This document shows, piece by piece, positions 33,181 through 46,047 of a DNA stretch of 64,000 nt. The stretch comes from Saccoglossus kowalevskii (lineage: Eukaryota > Hemichordata > Enteropneusta > Harrimaniidae). The stretch is taken from positions 120,082 through 184,081 of the forward strand of contig NW_003137821.1 in assembly GCF_000003605.2 (NCBI RefSeq). The letters are read 5' to 3'. A program made the translations under genes and the position numbers. Position 1 is the stretch's first letter; every line of letters starts with the position of its first letter. The notes under the pieces are model-generated. The model was not told the origin of the DNA. It worked only from the letters and a program-made list of their open reading frames with translations, and did no database searches.

Positions 33181-35799
33181 GCCACTTAATCATGCATTTC
33201 TACCTTTGAAAATAAGACCGTGTCTACAGATGAAACGACTGGATCAATACATAATAATGTCACACTGAATATTGATTTTTCAGTCTTTTTTTTTTTTTCA
33301 TGAAGTCGTTTGTGCTTTGACAGCTCTACAGTGCATACTAAGAACAGAACATGCATTGTTTGTCATGCTTTTGAAAATATAATTGGCAAATCGTGCCTTG
33401 TAAAATTCTCGTAACACTCGCTGATATTTACATCAGGAAATGTCCTCAGCTGCCGGTATATATATATCAAATAAATAAAACGCCTTGTGTTCATTTTCTA
33501 TCTGATCCATTACGGGGTAAACCTGTTTGTGAAAAAAAAAATCAATCTTAAGTGGGTTAGTCTGACAGGTATCTGCAAAAGAATTGGATTCTATTGTTTG
33601 CATAACAGTGTACATGCACGATAGAGGGGGACGCGCGTATGACAGGGAGGAAATTGATCACTTTATTTTTTTGTCGTCAATTGCTGATGGCAGTATACAC
33701 AGACTACTTATGTTTGCTGTCAGTCGGCACCTGTGATAAAGTAACAGTATCTCAAGATTTGATGATTTTTACCGATCATGATATTGATAATGCTGAACAG
33801 AAGATATAAAACTAAGTCTGTTCACATGTAAGAGTTGTGGGTATTAAGAAATAGTCATTATAGTCAGTGTTATCTGCACTGTGAATTGTCTTTTGTTTTC
33901 CCAATTAAATTGACATCAATACCTAGTTAATTAATCTAAGAAATGAGCTGAGCCTTTATTATACAAATTTACTGCAGAATCATTTATTTTCACTTAAATT
34001 TATTTCACAGAAGGTATAACTGGACAATAAAATAACTATGTGTATTCTGTGACAATAAAATACATGATTGTGAACAAATTGTGTATGTCAACAAAAATAA
34101 ATTCTAGCCAGAATACAAAGTAAAGGATTACATGTGATGACACTTTATTTAGATTTTAGCATTTTTTTCTACAATTTGCTGGTAAACTGAATGAAACGCT
34201 TTGGAGTGAAATGAAGCTGATGACAGTACGTAAACAATTGTCAGCAACATTACCAACTTACATGTATACATTGTTTGGTAACAATTCCGTTATTATATAT
34301 TCAGGGCCTGGAGCTACCGGTATAAGAAATTTGAGACTATGCATCTGCATGTGTATTCTCACATGTTATTGGTGTTTGCCTTATGAAACACAGAGTTCAG
34401 TTCACTTGTACAACTAGGGACAGTATTGTGAAAATTTTAGCATTCAGCATTATAATTGATAAACGTAATTTACCTTTTAGCTTTTTTTTTGGTTGTTTGT
34501 AAATAGTATTATTATCTAGAGTTGTAGGAAGCATTTTCAATATATTTTTTATACCGTATTTGGGCATTTTATGATGTCATCACTCTGCATCATTGAATGC
34601 ACAGAATAGCATTAGGTAGGATGTGAGTAACGCCAATGTAACGTCACAACTATAAGTGCATTAGTGAACATTTGTGTGAGATTTTACGTGACATGGGAAT
34701 TCAGGTGTGAAAATGGAAATAGACATGTATCTATAGCATTGGACTGATAATAATGTTAATAATACCATAAACTCTTTTAATTTCACGTTAGTAGAATTTT
34801 CACAAATTTTGGGATTCATGCAAAATTATTACGAAATTTAAAAATCCATTAGGATCCTCAAATAAATACTTTCACTGTGTGCGCATGATAGGATGTACAA
34901 TCCTGCTAATATAAATTTTATTGGAATAACATGTACGTGTATATTTCCAGGTCAACAATTTCTAAATCATTATGTAACACCCCAAGCCAGGATAACATTG
35001 GTATTTAGAATAATGTGCGCCGACCCAGTAAAAAACCCGATGATACATGTGGGAGTTCTTAGTTTATTGGTTATGTAAATAAAATATTTGTTAATGATCA
35101 TAATTAGTCAAAATATCGTGATACAAAGCATTTCAGTGATGAAGATGGAAAAGAGCCTAGGCATGAAAACACGCATGATTGACTACAGACATATTTAGTC
35201 TTTACATGTGCCTGCATAACGTAATCCATGAACTCGTTCTTTTTGTGATTTAAACCGTCAATCTGAATCGTCTCCTTTTATATCGCATTTATTGTGTTTT
35301 CGTAAATTCATAGGAATTTAACTTTTTTTTTATATTTTATTTTATTTTATTTTATTTTTACGTTAACCACATATATAAATACATAAAATTATCCCATCAA
35401 AAGTGTACAATTTCGACACAAAACCATGGTAACGAGATAATTATAAGAATAGGAGTTTAACTTTATCAGACATGAATTTAAAAACTTACCACTCCTAGCT
35501 TGGTGATATTACATTATACATCAGACTAATTTGAATTAAAACTACCAGTAATAATAAAGAATCCTACTTTATTTAATTATTACGCTGACTGTGTACCAGT
35601 ATGTGCAGGTTTACGAAAATTATATAGTTGTTAATGATTCTGTATTCTGTTTTTCGGGGAGGCGTTAGTAATATAATGTATAGTTGCTTGTTGTAGCAAA
35701 CATTTCATCTGATCATTCATAGATGGTTTTAACAAATTACTAGTTTAATCTTTATAATATTAGTTGATAAACTAATAACCTTATCAACCATTTTTTATT
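33181..35799. other. AT-rich non-coding stretch
   Basis: No exon with credible splice context and no gene-like frame. A stretch near 34760-34860 (ATAAACTCTTTTAATTTCAC, ACGAAATTTAAAAATCC) resembles another decayed MITE type. A TTTTA microsatellite lies at about 35333-35358. Confidence 0.35.
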
Positions 35800-36584
35800 A
35801 GCTCCGCTGTCACCTTTGTCGAGCAGAGCTTATCATATGAGTGGTTGTCCGGCGTCCGTGTCAATGTTTTACTTTTTCGACTTCTTCTTGAAAACTACAA
35901 GCCTGAATGATTTGATACTTGGTGTATATGTAGCTTGGGTAGACCTCTCTCAGATTTGTTCATTTCATGATCATATCTTCAATTCTCTAATTTTGGTGAA
36001 TATTTTTGTAATTTTTGGTAAAAAGTGATATTTTCGACTTCTTGTTAAAAACCGCAAGTCCAATTGCTTTGATATTACATATATAGGGTACTACATGTGG
36101 ATCTCTCTCAGATTTGTTCATTTTGTAATGATATCTTCAATTCTCTAATTTTGGTGAATATTTTTGTCATTTTTGGTAAAAAGTGATATTTTCAACTTCT
36201 TGTTAAAAACCGCAAGTCCAATTGCTTTGATATTACATGTATAGGTACTACATGTGGACCTCTCTTAGATTTGTTCATTTTGTAATGATATCTTTAATTC
36301 TCTAATTTTGGTGAATATTTTTGTCATTTTTGGTAAAAAGTGATATTTTCTAATTTTGATGAATATTTTTGCCATTTTTTGTAAAAAGTGGTATTTTCAA
36401 CTTCTTGTTAAAAATCACAATTACATCAATCACAATTAATAATATTTTTGAATTCTTGTTGAAAACAGCAAGTCCCATTGCATTGATACTATGCATATTG
36501 TTCATTTTTTAATAAAATCTTCTGTTCTTCAATTGAAATGTGCATAGCTAACAGCGGAGCTATCTCAGCCGAGAGGCTGCTTGT
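35800..36584 (+). repeat. AGCTCCGCTGT-ended dispersed repeat, copy 1 (about 785 bp)
   Basis: Starts AGCTCCGCTGTCACCTTTG with GAGCTTATCATATGAGTGGT, and ends AACAGCGGAGCTATCTCAGC then GGCTGCTTGTT. AGCTCCGCTGTT and AACAGCGGAGCT form short inverted ends. Inside, a unit of about 180 bp (TTTTCGACTTCTTGTTAAAA, CTCTCTTAGATTTGTTCATT, GGTGAATATTTTTGTCATTT) is repeated three to four times. The second copy is at 50893-51436. It is probably a non-autonomous element common in this genome. Confidence 0.85.
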
Positions 36585-38117
36585 TTATTTATTTATTCTT
36601 TATGTGTTTCTTTTTAATTTTGGGCATACAGTAATAATGTGTTCTTTTTCTGTGCAGGTATATAAAAGATATGCGAGGCAGTTTTTGTTCTTGGATAACC
36701 ACAAATTTGTTCATGAAATGAGTTCCATTTGTAGGGAATTTCCCCCGTTTAGATTCTAACAAAGCTAAATGACATGTACAGTACACTCCATACAAATAGA
36801 GCAATTACATCTAAGCCTACCGGTATCTCTATTTGTCAATGTTTTTTGTATTATGGGAATTTAGTGTAAGTTGTTGTGACAGATTCCTTGCGTTTGTGAC
36901 TTCCTGTATACTATGCTTGTATGTTTACATCTGTATCTATGGCTGTCAACAAAAATCTTTGATTTCGAGATCCGTTGAAAAAAGTTACAGCAGAATTGAA
37001 AATTTATTCAGCGCATTTATATAAGAAAAAATGTATGCTTTCTTACACAACAATGGGAGTCCCGCTCTAATATCAGGTGTCATGGTAACATAATTTATGG
37101 CTAATGCAATCAATGCCCTGTTTCAAAGGGTCTCTGCATTGTCACAATTAAATCTATTTTATTTCCTCTTCCTTGTTGGAGTAATTTCAAGATCAAAAGT
37201 TCATCATTTGTGTCGGGCGTATGACTCATTCATTGTTACTTTTCTATGCACATTTCATGGATCAGTTATTTTTTGGAAATCATTGTAATGTAATTTGTCC
37301 AAAACTTTCATCAGTTGTAATATAAGTACAGGCAGATTACAAACGTATATTCATACTCGCAACCACGGCAAAGTACCCCGTAAGCAGACGTGCACCTCAG
37401 TATGCGACAGTCACTGACTGAGTTAACAAAGTAATCATTAAATTGTTGTTTAAATAATTTTCATGATTTGTTTACTGTTATGTAAACATTTAATTTTCAC
37501 TGCTAGAAGTATTCACGATTTCAGGTTTTTATGGTATTCGTAATTTTGCGAAAATTGATGACAGTACATGTTGTAGGTCCCCAAAAATATATTCGCAGCT
37601 ACAAAATTTGGTGATTTTCACAGATTCGTGAAAATGTGTTTTTTTCAGAGACTCATCACCATAGATTGCTCTACACTGATTTATGGTCCTGTGTAGTAAT
37701 AGTAAAACAACATCTGTATCGTTTTGGACCGATCGATTCTAATGGGAAAACAAGTTAAATTCCGCCATCTTTCATTTCAAATTGTACTCTAGGGTGATAC
37801 TGTTAAGTTTATAGGGGTCTTGGGAGTATTATAATTTGAAGGGTTATCCTTAATATGCACTTGTAAATTGCTTGAAATATGTCCTTACTTTCAGATTTGG
37901 GTGATTTTCATTGTGTTCTAACACCGTTTTTCGATTCGCTTTCCATTTGATTTTTTGTTCAAATTTTATTTCTTATGCTATCCGACCATGTTCTCATGTG
38001 AGGGTGAATCTTCACAGAGTATTATAGAGTAGGAGCCCCCACTCTATAAACAATAGCTCCTGACTACTGTAATAATAAATACATTATAGGGGATTAATAT
38101 ATGCAAATGTTATGCAA
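36585..38117. other. Non-coding stretch
   Basis: No supported exon. A TGTGCAG acceptor-like site at about 36657 is followed by open sequence that cannot be tied to a gene. Around 37494-37640, TTCGTAATTTTGCGAAAATT and GATTCGTGAAAATGTG resemble another decayed MITE. Confidence 0.3.
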
Positions 38118-38483
38118 ATAGACCATTTTCCGTACACTGCGAGAATCACGCGTTATGCGTGGAATCGAACGTAAAAACAGGACAAACAAAGGTCATAGCA
38201 TCTTAGTGGCGTCAAACATCGCGTGGGATTCGACAAACGCGAAAGTATTTCGGGACATTTCCATGCTTAATAGTGTGCTGTACACATTTGATGATAGGCA
38301 ATTTCGATTAAGTAAGGGTATTCGGAAGCAATATTCCTCTGTCGAAGATCGGCTGGTCGGTGTGAGCTACGAAATAAGGAAATTCGAGTTCAAAATCAAA
38401 TCGTTCTATTTTTGCGGCAGACGTTCGACGCGCGTCTTTCATGCATCTCGCGAGATCTCGCAATTGTACGGAAAATCCCCTAT
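38118..38483 (+). mobile_element. ATTTTCCGTACA-ended MITE, copy 2, with a 111-codon frame
   Basis: About 365 bp with inverted ends ATAGACCATTTTCCGTACAC and (reverse) ATAGGGGATTTTCCGTACAA, both followed by TGCGAGA. A plus frame 38155-38490 (MRGIERKNRTNKGHSILVAS... ending SQLYGKSPIS) spans nearly the whole element and reads into the right end. The older copy at 20617 does not keep it open, so the frame is probably incidental. CpG content is high, which suggests recent insertion. Confidence 0.8.
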
Positions 38484-38559
38484 TAGCTGAAATCATCAAC
38501 TACTAGTATGTATCAAAGAAAAAACACAAGAAGTACAAATTTGGATGTTGTTTTTTTTG

Positions 38560-38790
38560 TAACCCTTTAAGCACAAAAGGCAGTTTTTGGCAACTCTCAC
38601 AAAAGAAAACCTACATTTTTTTTCCAATTTTCCCCAAAATTTGTTCCAAAATCTTTAGTTGGTAGAAAATTAAGCCTATTTGATCCAAAATATTCCTCTA
38701 AAATTTTGGCAAGAACAAATATGGTGCTCAAAGAATTATCCACATGTTGAGATAAAAGTGAAATAAGCTTATGCGAGTTAAAGAGTCAAT
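38560..38790. mobile_element. Possible TTAACCCTTT-type MITE, decayed
   Basis: Starts GTAACCCTTTAAGCACAAAA, and the reverse of its end reads TTGACTCTTTAACTCGC, so weak inverted ends are present. Interior wording (AAAATTTGTTCCAAAATC, GGTAGAAAATTAAGCC) is loosely like 62268-62503. The match is degenerate, so confidence is modest. Confidence 0.4.
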
Positions 38791-40412
38791 TGGCATCCAG
38801 GATAAGATAGAGCAGAGTCAAGAACCTTGAATTTATCAAACTGTGGTATGTGACAGGGATGAACCAATGACGACTTAGGGTTCTTTCTAGTTCTCGTTTA
38901 TAAACAGCAAATACAACTGCTACATGCAGAATCTTCGTAGTTTATAAATAAAGCAAGTTACATTTTTGTTATTTTGTTACATGTTATTCTTTGTTTTGTT
39001 TTGTAAATATTACCCTTATTGTGCTCTTACATAACTCTAGTGATCATACTGCTGATTTCTCTGGAGACAGTGTTGTGTCTAATAAATATCTATCTTTGAT
39101 TGTGTTTTTTTATACGTCAGCGTCTTTTTAAATTTTTGCCAACCAGTATGTACAAATGTCTAACATGTCAGACACAAAACATAATTGTCTCAAAATCTTT
39201 TATGACATCATTACCTATATACTTGTTGATACCACAGTCCCATACATAGTGTATATTCAATAACATCAGTAGCAAACTTATGTGCAAACGACTGGCTCTT
39301 GCCAACTGTTACTGCACATGTGGGTACAACCTGAACAAGTATGTCCGTGAGCAAATGACAACAAAATTGGACATTAAACTTAGACCTAAACATGTTTAAT
39401 CCACGACACTAGACATTTTCTAGTTTCCTTGGTTTAATATACTGGGTTTTCTTTGAAACAAGATCATTAGGTGACCTTGAAAATCATAACTAGGGTCTAT
39501 CTCTATATAGTGTAGGTTCAATAGAGCAAATGTTTTGACTGGCCTGTCCCTGACTGATAGTTACATTCCTATGCAAGGGTATGCATGTCATGCTTCAATT
39601 AATGCCTGATATCTGATGTGAATTGGATGCTGTTGAAAACACTGAATGGCACAGTAAGCTTGAGTTCAAGTAATTGCTTAGATGATAGTCGACTTGTTGG
39701 GGATGGGGGTGCTGAACTGTATAACTACGAACTCACTGTGTTGTACTCACAATGCTTATAGATTACATGTACATGCATCTAGACTCAAATTTAATAGTAC
39801 CCCAATGCATACAGACTACCAATTTTTATCGCAAAGCCACCATTTTTTAAATGTAGTGGCCTAGATTGTATTTTTTACATTACCGACTCTGTGTTCAAAC
39901 CTCTGTGTGTCCTTGAGCAAAGCAACATTTATTTTTTTAGGTTCACACTTCTTTGCTTGGCTGTAAGTATCTACTCAACCTGATGGAGTACCATATATTA
40001 CCACAAGACTAGCAACTCCTAATACTGGTAGCCCACCAGGCTTCCAAGAAATTGTGTACATTGAGAAAATAACTACTAACACAAGAACACTGTAATAATG
40101 AATATAATATCACTACATGTACTTGTATATTGAAAATAATTATTTTGTTTTTCTCTTTGAGTCACTCATTGTCAACCCAAACTGAATAACTGGGTTTTGA
40201 TAAAACCTGCAAATTAAAAGTTATTATATTCAAAATTAATATGATATATCAAATAAATGACTGGATGTTTTCGTCTAAGGCGTGACAGTGTCAACATGGC
40301 ATTCTGCAACTCAAGAAATCAATACTAGTTAATGATTTGTGAAAACGCCATGCACCTGTCATGACAACATTTGTATGGTATTTACATGCAATTATAGAAG
40401 TCAAGTTTTCAT
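38791..40412. other. Non-coding stretch
   Basis: No supported gene, RNA or repeat. Short frames near 39211-39393 and 39682-39864 have no features. Confidence 0.35.
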
Positions 40413-40712
40413 TTAAAGCGCGGTAGTCTTCGCATGTGCGACATTTGTGTTGATAAACATTGATTTTCCCACAAATCAATGCACTCTTCTAATGAAAATC
40501 ACAAGTATGAGGTTTGACCTGGGCGCGATTTGCACTGAATGCCGCCTTAGACTCCTTCAATACCTTCCAATAACATGAAAATTACTTAGTTAAAGCTTGG
40601 AAACGTCTCAGTTCGTACTCGTTGATCTGCGCAACAGTCAAAGTCGCCATCTTTGTTTATATGAGACCCATATATCTCGCACATGCGCAGCGCGTCGACT
40701 ACTGCGCTTTAA
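40413..40712 (-). mobile_element. TTAA-flanked MITE, group C, copy 2
   Basis: A 300-bp inverted copy of 19739-20035, from TTAAAGCGCGGTAGTCTTCG to GTCGACTACTGCGCTTTAA. On the minus strand, ATG at 40650, in the context AAACAAAGATGGCGACT, starts MATLTVAQINEYELRRFQAL and stops after 22 codons. After the stop the same frame still aligns with copy 1 (WKVLKES, QVKPHTCDFH). The copies differ by several K/E-type changes and a 6-bp indel, so the frame has been kept between them. Confidence 0.85.
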
Positions 40713-42945
40713 ACTAGTTTAACTTCAGTCATATTTGAGCTTTTTACTCCTGTTTGTTTGGGAGTTTTTCATACATTACAAGGTCTCTGCAATTAACACC
40801 TCTCAATGATTATCATTAGCCATCCAAATGTATCCAAACTTTTAATAACATGGACTTAATATGAACCGTGAAAATTAAATATTGACTACTTTAAATGCAG
40901 CACATTCCCCATCTTCACACAACCCCGTAGATGGTTGATTACGCTTAAGTTGACTGCTCTTTCAATTAACCAATCAAATAATTGGACGTGATTGCATTTA
41001 ATTTACTGTCAATACAATGTGTTTTTTTGTTACAGTTTCGGAGACATTGGAAAGTGCTGGAGAATAAAAACAAAAAACAGACACAGTTTCTGGATGTGAA
41101 TCTTAAAATAATATTCATAAATTTATTATTATTATTGATATTTCACACTAAGGCAGTTCAAGCAGAATTCAAAATTGCACTACTGAGCATGTTACTGCAC
41201 ATACATTATAGGTACAATTTGCATCATGGGAGAAACGTTGTCACACTCAAAACTCATTGAAACAACAGTCAATTTAACAATATTAAGATTCATATCAATA
41301 ATACTATATGTCTTTTTTCATTCTATGTAACCAAGAAAATTATGAGATGTGAAGAAATAATTTCACCATAGAAACCAGTATAAAATGTAAAGTTTGGCAC
41401 CACATTTTGGACTATTGTTCTCTGAAAAAATTGTATAGTAAGTGTTCTTGTAGCATGGAGATAGTGACATACCATCTTCAATTCTGATTTCTGACAAAAG
41501 AAAGGCATTTGTATCAGTGTTCTGACTATAGATCTCGCTAGCGCAGTGATTAATTTGCATAACAATACAACCTGATTTACAAAATAAATTATTTTGGAAT
41601 AATAGCCTTCATTACCATAAAAATAATTGGCATTTTTTTTTTTAAATATTGTGCATGGTAAAAAGCGATGCTCAAGGGTGCCTGCCGCAAAGAAAATAAA
41701 AACCTGTCCAATTTTATTCAGTGTCAATGCTTAACAAAATACTAGCATTGTTAATTAGTTATTGTCATCACATTCTGTGAACGAATTTGAATAACAAACA
41801 TTAATTTTTCAGAGGGTGAAAAGTGCATTGACCTCATCTGGAAGATATGGAAGTGGGAAAACCATTAAGAAGGGTGGAAGTGTAGTCTTGGCTAAGGGGT
41901 GGGGTTGTTAAAACAGTTGGCACTTTGCCAATATTTGGATTGTGAAACTAGTTTCTTATCATTGAAAGTAATTTATGGGTGTGAACTTATCTTAAAATAA
42001 CCATTTCCGGGTTGTGGCGTAATATCGTACGACTTCTAGGGAGTATATGTATGTAAAACTGCTCTTAATGTTTTGTTTTTTATCACACCACTTGAAATGG
42101 GCTATAAATAAATGATCTTATTTGGTATATGCTTATTTAATCGGTCTGTAATGTTACTGTACCACTATTAATATCTGTTTATTATTATCTTTTTAAACCA
42201 CTTATCTAATGGGCTACTTATTCCCTATTAAACAACTTTATATTGAATCGTAAAATCACTGAAAATAAAATCCAGAAGACAAAAAATGGAAATATTGTAA
42301 GCCACTTTAATTTTCGTGATTTTGTAAATTTGATGTTATTTTTTTTTTTTCCTTTTAAATAGATCATTGTTGGTAAAATTTAAAACTTGTGGATGGTTCA
42401 GTCATTGTTCATTCTCCTCCACTGACCAGAAACCTGTGTTTTCAAAAACAGACAATTTAGCTCCACACTCATTTCGATAATAAACCCCATTGGTGTGATT
42501 TTACAGCACATTTACATTATTTGCAGTTTTCTTTCGTTTCTGCACGAAGTGAAAAATTTATTTTTTACCTAAGGTGTTCATTAGTCGCTCACAAAGTCAG
42601 AGCGATGTACACTATATGATGATACGTGGGATCAAGTAGCTGTTTTGACAGAAAACAAATTCTGGCTAATTTTGAAGTTATTAATTTCAATTTAAACAAA
42701 CGACAAATGATTGTATAATTGATTTCAAAGACTTTAAATTATTGACAGGGAATGTCGTTTATAAAGGCTTGCTGGCAGTATAATTATATGCTAGATATCT
42801 GTTGTTGATCAACTGAAGTTTTCTGTTAAATTGCTGAAAAAAAGAAAAAACAAAGAGACAGAGAAAGTCTCTGCGGGCATTTGCGTTATCAAATAGAATA
42901 TACTACATTGAAATGTGTCTGAACCAAACAACAAAAGGGGGACTA
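40713..42945. other. Non-coding stretch with two acceptor-like sites
   Basis: TTTTTTGTTACAG at about 41033 and TTAATTTTTCAG at 41812 are good acceptor shapes followed by short open frames, but no exon chain can be built. The rest is AT-rich without features. Confidence 0.3.
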
Positions 42946-43120
42946 CTTTAAAATCTGTATTAGAAATCACGGCTTCTATTAAAATGGTACAATGGAACAG
43001 AGGGGATGCGGCTTCTATTAGAGCATCTACACATATGAGAAATGATGAATTTTTGGTTCTCAAAGAATGGGTGCGACTTCTATTAGGGATGCGGCTTCTA
43101 ATACAGTATTTACAGTACTT
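42946..43120. repeat. TTAGAAGCCGCAT-type dispersed repeat, copy 2 (inverted)
   Basis: Reverse complement of 33014-33180. Contains GGGGATGCGGCTTCTATTAG and GGGTGCGACTTCTATTAGGG, and ends GGCTTCTAATACAGTA. Confidence 0.8.
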
Positions 43121-46047
43121 TAAATGCAAATAGTGACATTTTTCTGGTGTCCTACGACGTGGATTGTTAGCGACTTTTACGAATATACTTTTGCTATATA
43201 TCGGTAATCCTGAAATCACAAACATTTGTAGCAGTGAAAATAAACAGTGAAAAAATAAGCAGTATACAGTATGGATTTTGACAGTTTTTACAGTATATGC
43301 ATTATGCATCACTGTGAATCCTATGTACATGTAGGTGAATTACCCACATTGGCATACCTCCTGGCTTTAGTAATTAGAAAATGAGATGTCTGGATTCTAA
43401 ATAATAGGAGCTCTAATTGGCTTTCTGAAGGGCATGTCTGTATATTATACATTGAAATAGGTATGCGAGGGGTCTTTATTATGTCATCTGTGTGGTTTAT
43501 TTGGTATGCATTAAGCATGATACAAATGGTCCTCCTGCACGTTTTGTTCTTGCATGTAATGTGATGTGCGTGCACATGCTAAATTTTTGACTATTTTAAT
43601 TTTAATAAAGCATTTCTCAATAATAAAGTTCTTATTCTATACTAAATATTTAATAATGGAAGTGTGCTTACTGATTTTCAAAGAGAATTGTCTTTGTCAT
43701 TCATCTCATGGGAGCCATCACCAGACAAGTGAGGGAGACAGGGAGAAAGACAAAGATAGGAGTGGAGGATCCTTGGGGTTTCACTAAGCTTTCAGTCTCC
43801 AACACAAATTTAAATGTATCTACAACAAAACATTTCCACAACCAATGGATTATTCTGAGTACAATTCAGCAAAACACTGTTGTTATTATTATTATACGCC
43901 TAGCTCTGTAACCTGCGGTGATGAGTGCTACAATAATTTTCGTTATTGTAATCTGTTTGACCTTTGATCTCTCCGCTTAATCAATGAAAACACATTGGGG
44001 AGCATATATGCCCAAGCATGCAATGTATTAAAAAGAACCTAAATTCCGATATTTTGTAAAACAATTTTTTAAAGATGCTGGAAAGAAAGGATCAGCTAAA
44101 ATATCGCTTTCGCTTTCAGAACCAGTTTGCCATTAAGTTCTCAGAGTGTATATAAATCAGTGATTTTTAGCAAACACACGGCCCCTACCAGGTACTTGTA
44201 TCCAGAATTAACTTCTATTACAAAACTATTTTTGCAATTAAATTGAATCGAAAATTTAATGACTGACAATCCTTAATTTAGCATCCAACACATATACATG
44301 ATACCTCCAGGCTATCACTCTTCCTCACTTTAAACTGAACATCAATGGTTAATGAAATAGAATAATTTTTATGAGAATTTATGTCTTTGGGACAAAAAAA
44401 AACCCAAGTGGAAATCCCCTGAAGAAAAATGATTACAGATGCACTTCTTTTCAACTATAGGATTACTAGGAGATCTTTCAGAGATCAGAAATGTCACCCT
44501 AGTATCGCAACATGCTTCAGGTGATGCTGTTGACATAGCAACCAATGGAGAATCTCCTTAGGTAGATTTGCTGATCCTCTCTTTTTATATGTTAATCAAA
44601 AGAAGAGAAAGAATAAAAAAATTCCACTTTTATGACAACAACGATGATTTACCTCTGTTAAAAATATAATAGGAAATAAGATAATGAAATTTTACATATG
44701 TGAGAGGGGTAAAGTGGGGGATAAATGAGATAAAAGTTGAACTGTTGAAAGATGAAGTGGCGAATCCATTATGTTTCGGCTTATTCAAAATACAGGAAAG
44801 GTTAATAGCCTTCAGTTGTATTTAACTATGAACAAGGTCAGTACAATGTGAGTGCCTTTTATAACAGTGCAGAAATGCTTCCTATACTGTTGTTCCACCT
44901 GTGCTTACATCCCACCAAACCTCTTCATATGCATCAACGACACAAAGTAAAAATCCTACACATATTTTATGAGACGATATTTTTTTTTCTTTCATTCGTG
45001 CACTTTAAATTGAGACGCCTCAACGGAAATCTGCCAATGTGACATTTGCATTGAAGTAATAAGCTGCTGCTCCTTCCCCTGGGATAATCGTAAGGTAGCG
45101 GGTATTGTGGGCCTCGCTTGTCTATACTATGCGTAAGTTAATTTAATTTTGTCGTGTAGATTCTACATGCAGTTATATGAATATGCTGGAGATCTTTTCA
45201 ACATAACGATTACTTTTTTTTTTTTCAATGAGTACGCCAGCTGATTCTGCTGACTACGCCCATTGCATATTTAAACTGTTTATTTCAAACAGTGCCTCAA
45301 AACTGTTCATCTATAGAAGGAATCTGCCAGTTGTCATTTTCAAACAACCTAGTCATCGCATGCATTGATAAACAATCAATAAATTGAGACATTTATTTCA
45401 ATTAATAGATGCTCTGTTCTCTCATGGGCACTATAAAAATGATCACACTTTTGTTAATATATTGATTATTATTTTGCTTGTATTGGATATTTTAACGCAG
45501 GTCAAGTGTGAATAATGTGAGTATAATACCGTGATACCATCTGGTGTTGACTTGTATAAGCAATAATGAACCAATACATGTACCAATGCATGTGTCACTA
45601 TACAAATAGCTTTGGGTATGGCATGGATGGTTACCCTGATAGTTCGTCACTGCATGGTATCGTGAATGTCCCGGATTAGCTGCATCTGCTGCAGTGCCAT
45701 TATTCATTGAGTTTTGACCCCCCCCCCCCCTTGGGGTGATGTGTCACATATACTATTGTTGTATTCATTACTCACAGTCTAAATATTGATACTAAATTAT
45801 AATTATATTAACATCTCTTGGAAGCGATGAATAGGAATAAAAAAATAAAATGCTGAAAGACAAAAAATTAGAAAATATAAGAGAAAATAAAAAAAGAAGA
45901 AATACTGTAATCTTTGCTGCTAATACTTACTAATTTTCCCAACTGAAGATTTTATGAACATTTTGCTCTCACAAAAAGCGCTTTGCAATATTACCTTTTT
46001 ATGTTCTGTATTCCACATTGCCATAGTGTCTTATTCTAGTGGCTAGT
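43121..46047. other. Non-coding stretch
   Basis: No gene is supported. A C13 run at about 45719 and an isolated TAAGGTAGCGGG word at 45091, like the ends of the element at 46048, are the only notable features. Confidence 0.35.

Noticed and set aside
38155-38490. 111-codon frame as a host gene
   Set aside because: It begins and ends within the inverted ends of a MITE, and the older copy does not keep it.
41034-41260. Possible exon after TTTTTTGTTACAG (FRRHWKVLENKNKKQTQF)
   Set aside because: Becomes hydrophobic AT-rich nonsense after about 20 residues, and no partner exon or donor fits.
41813-41911. Possible terminal exon (acceptor TTAATTTTTCAG, frame RVKSALTSSGRYGSGKTIKK)
   Set aside because: Good acceptor and 33 open codons, but no upstream exon with a matching donor and phase could be found.
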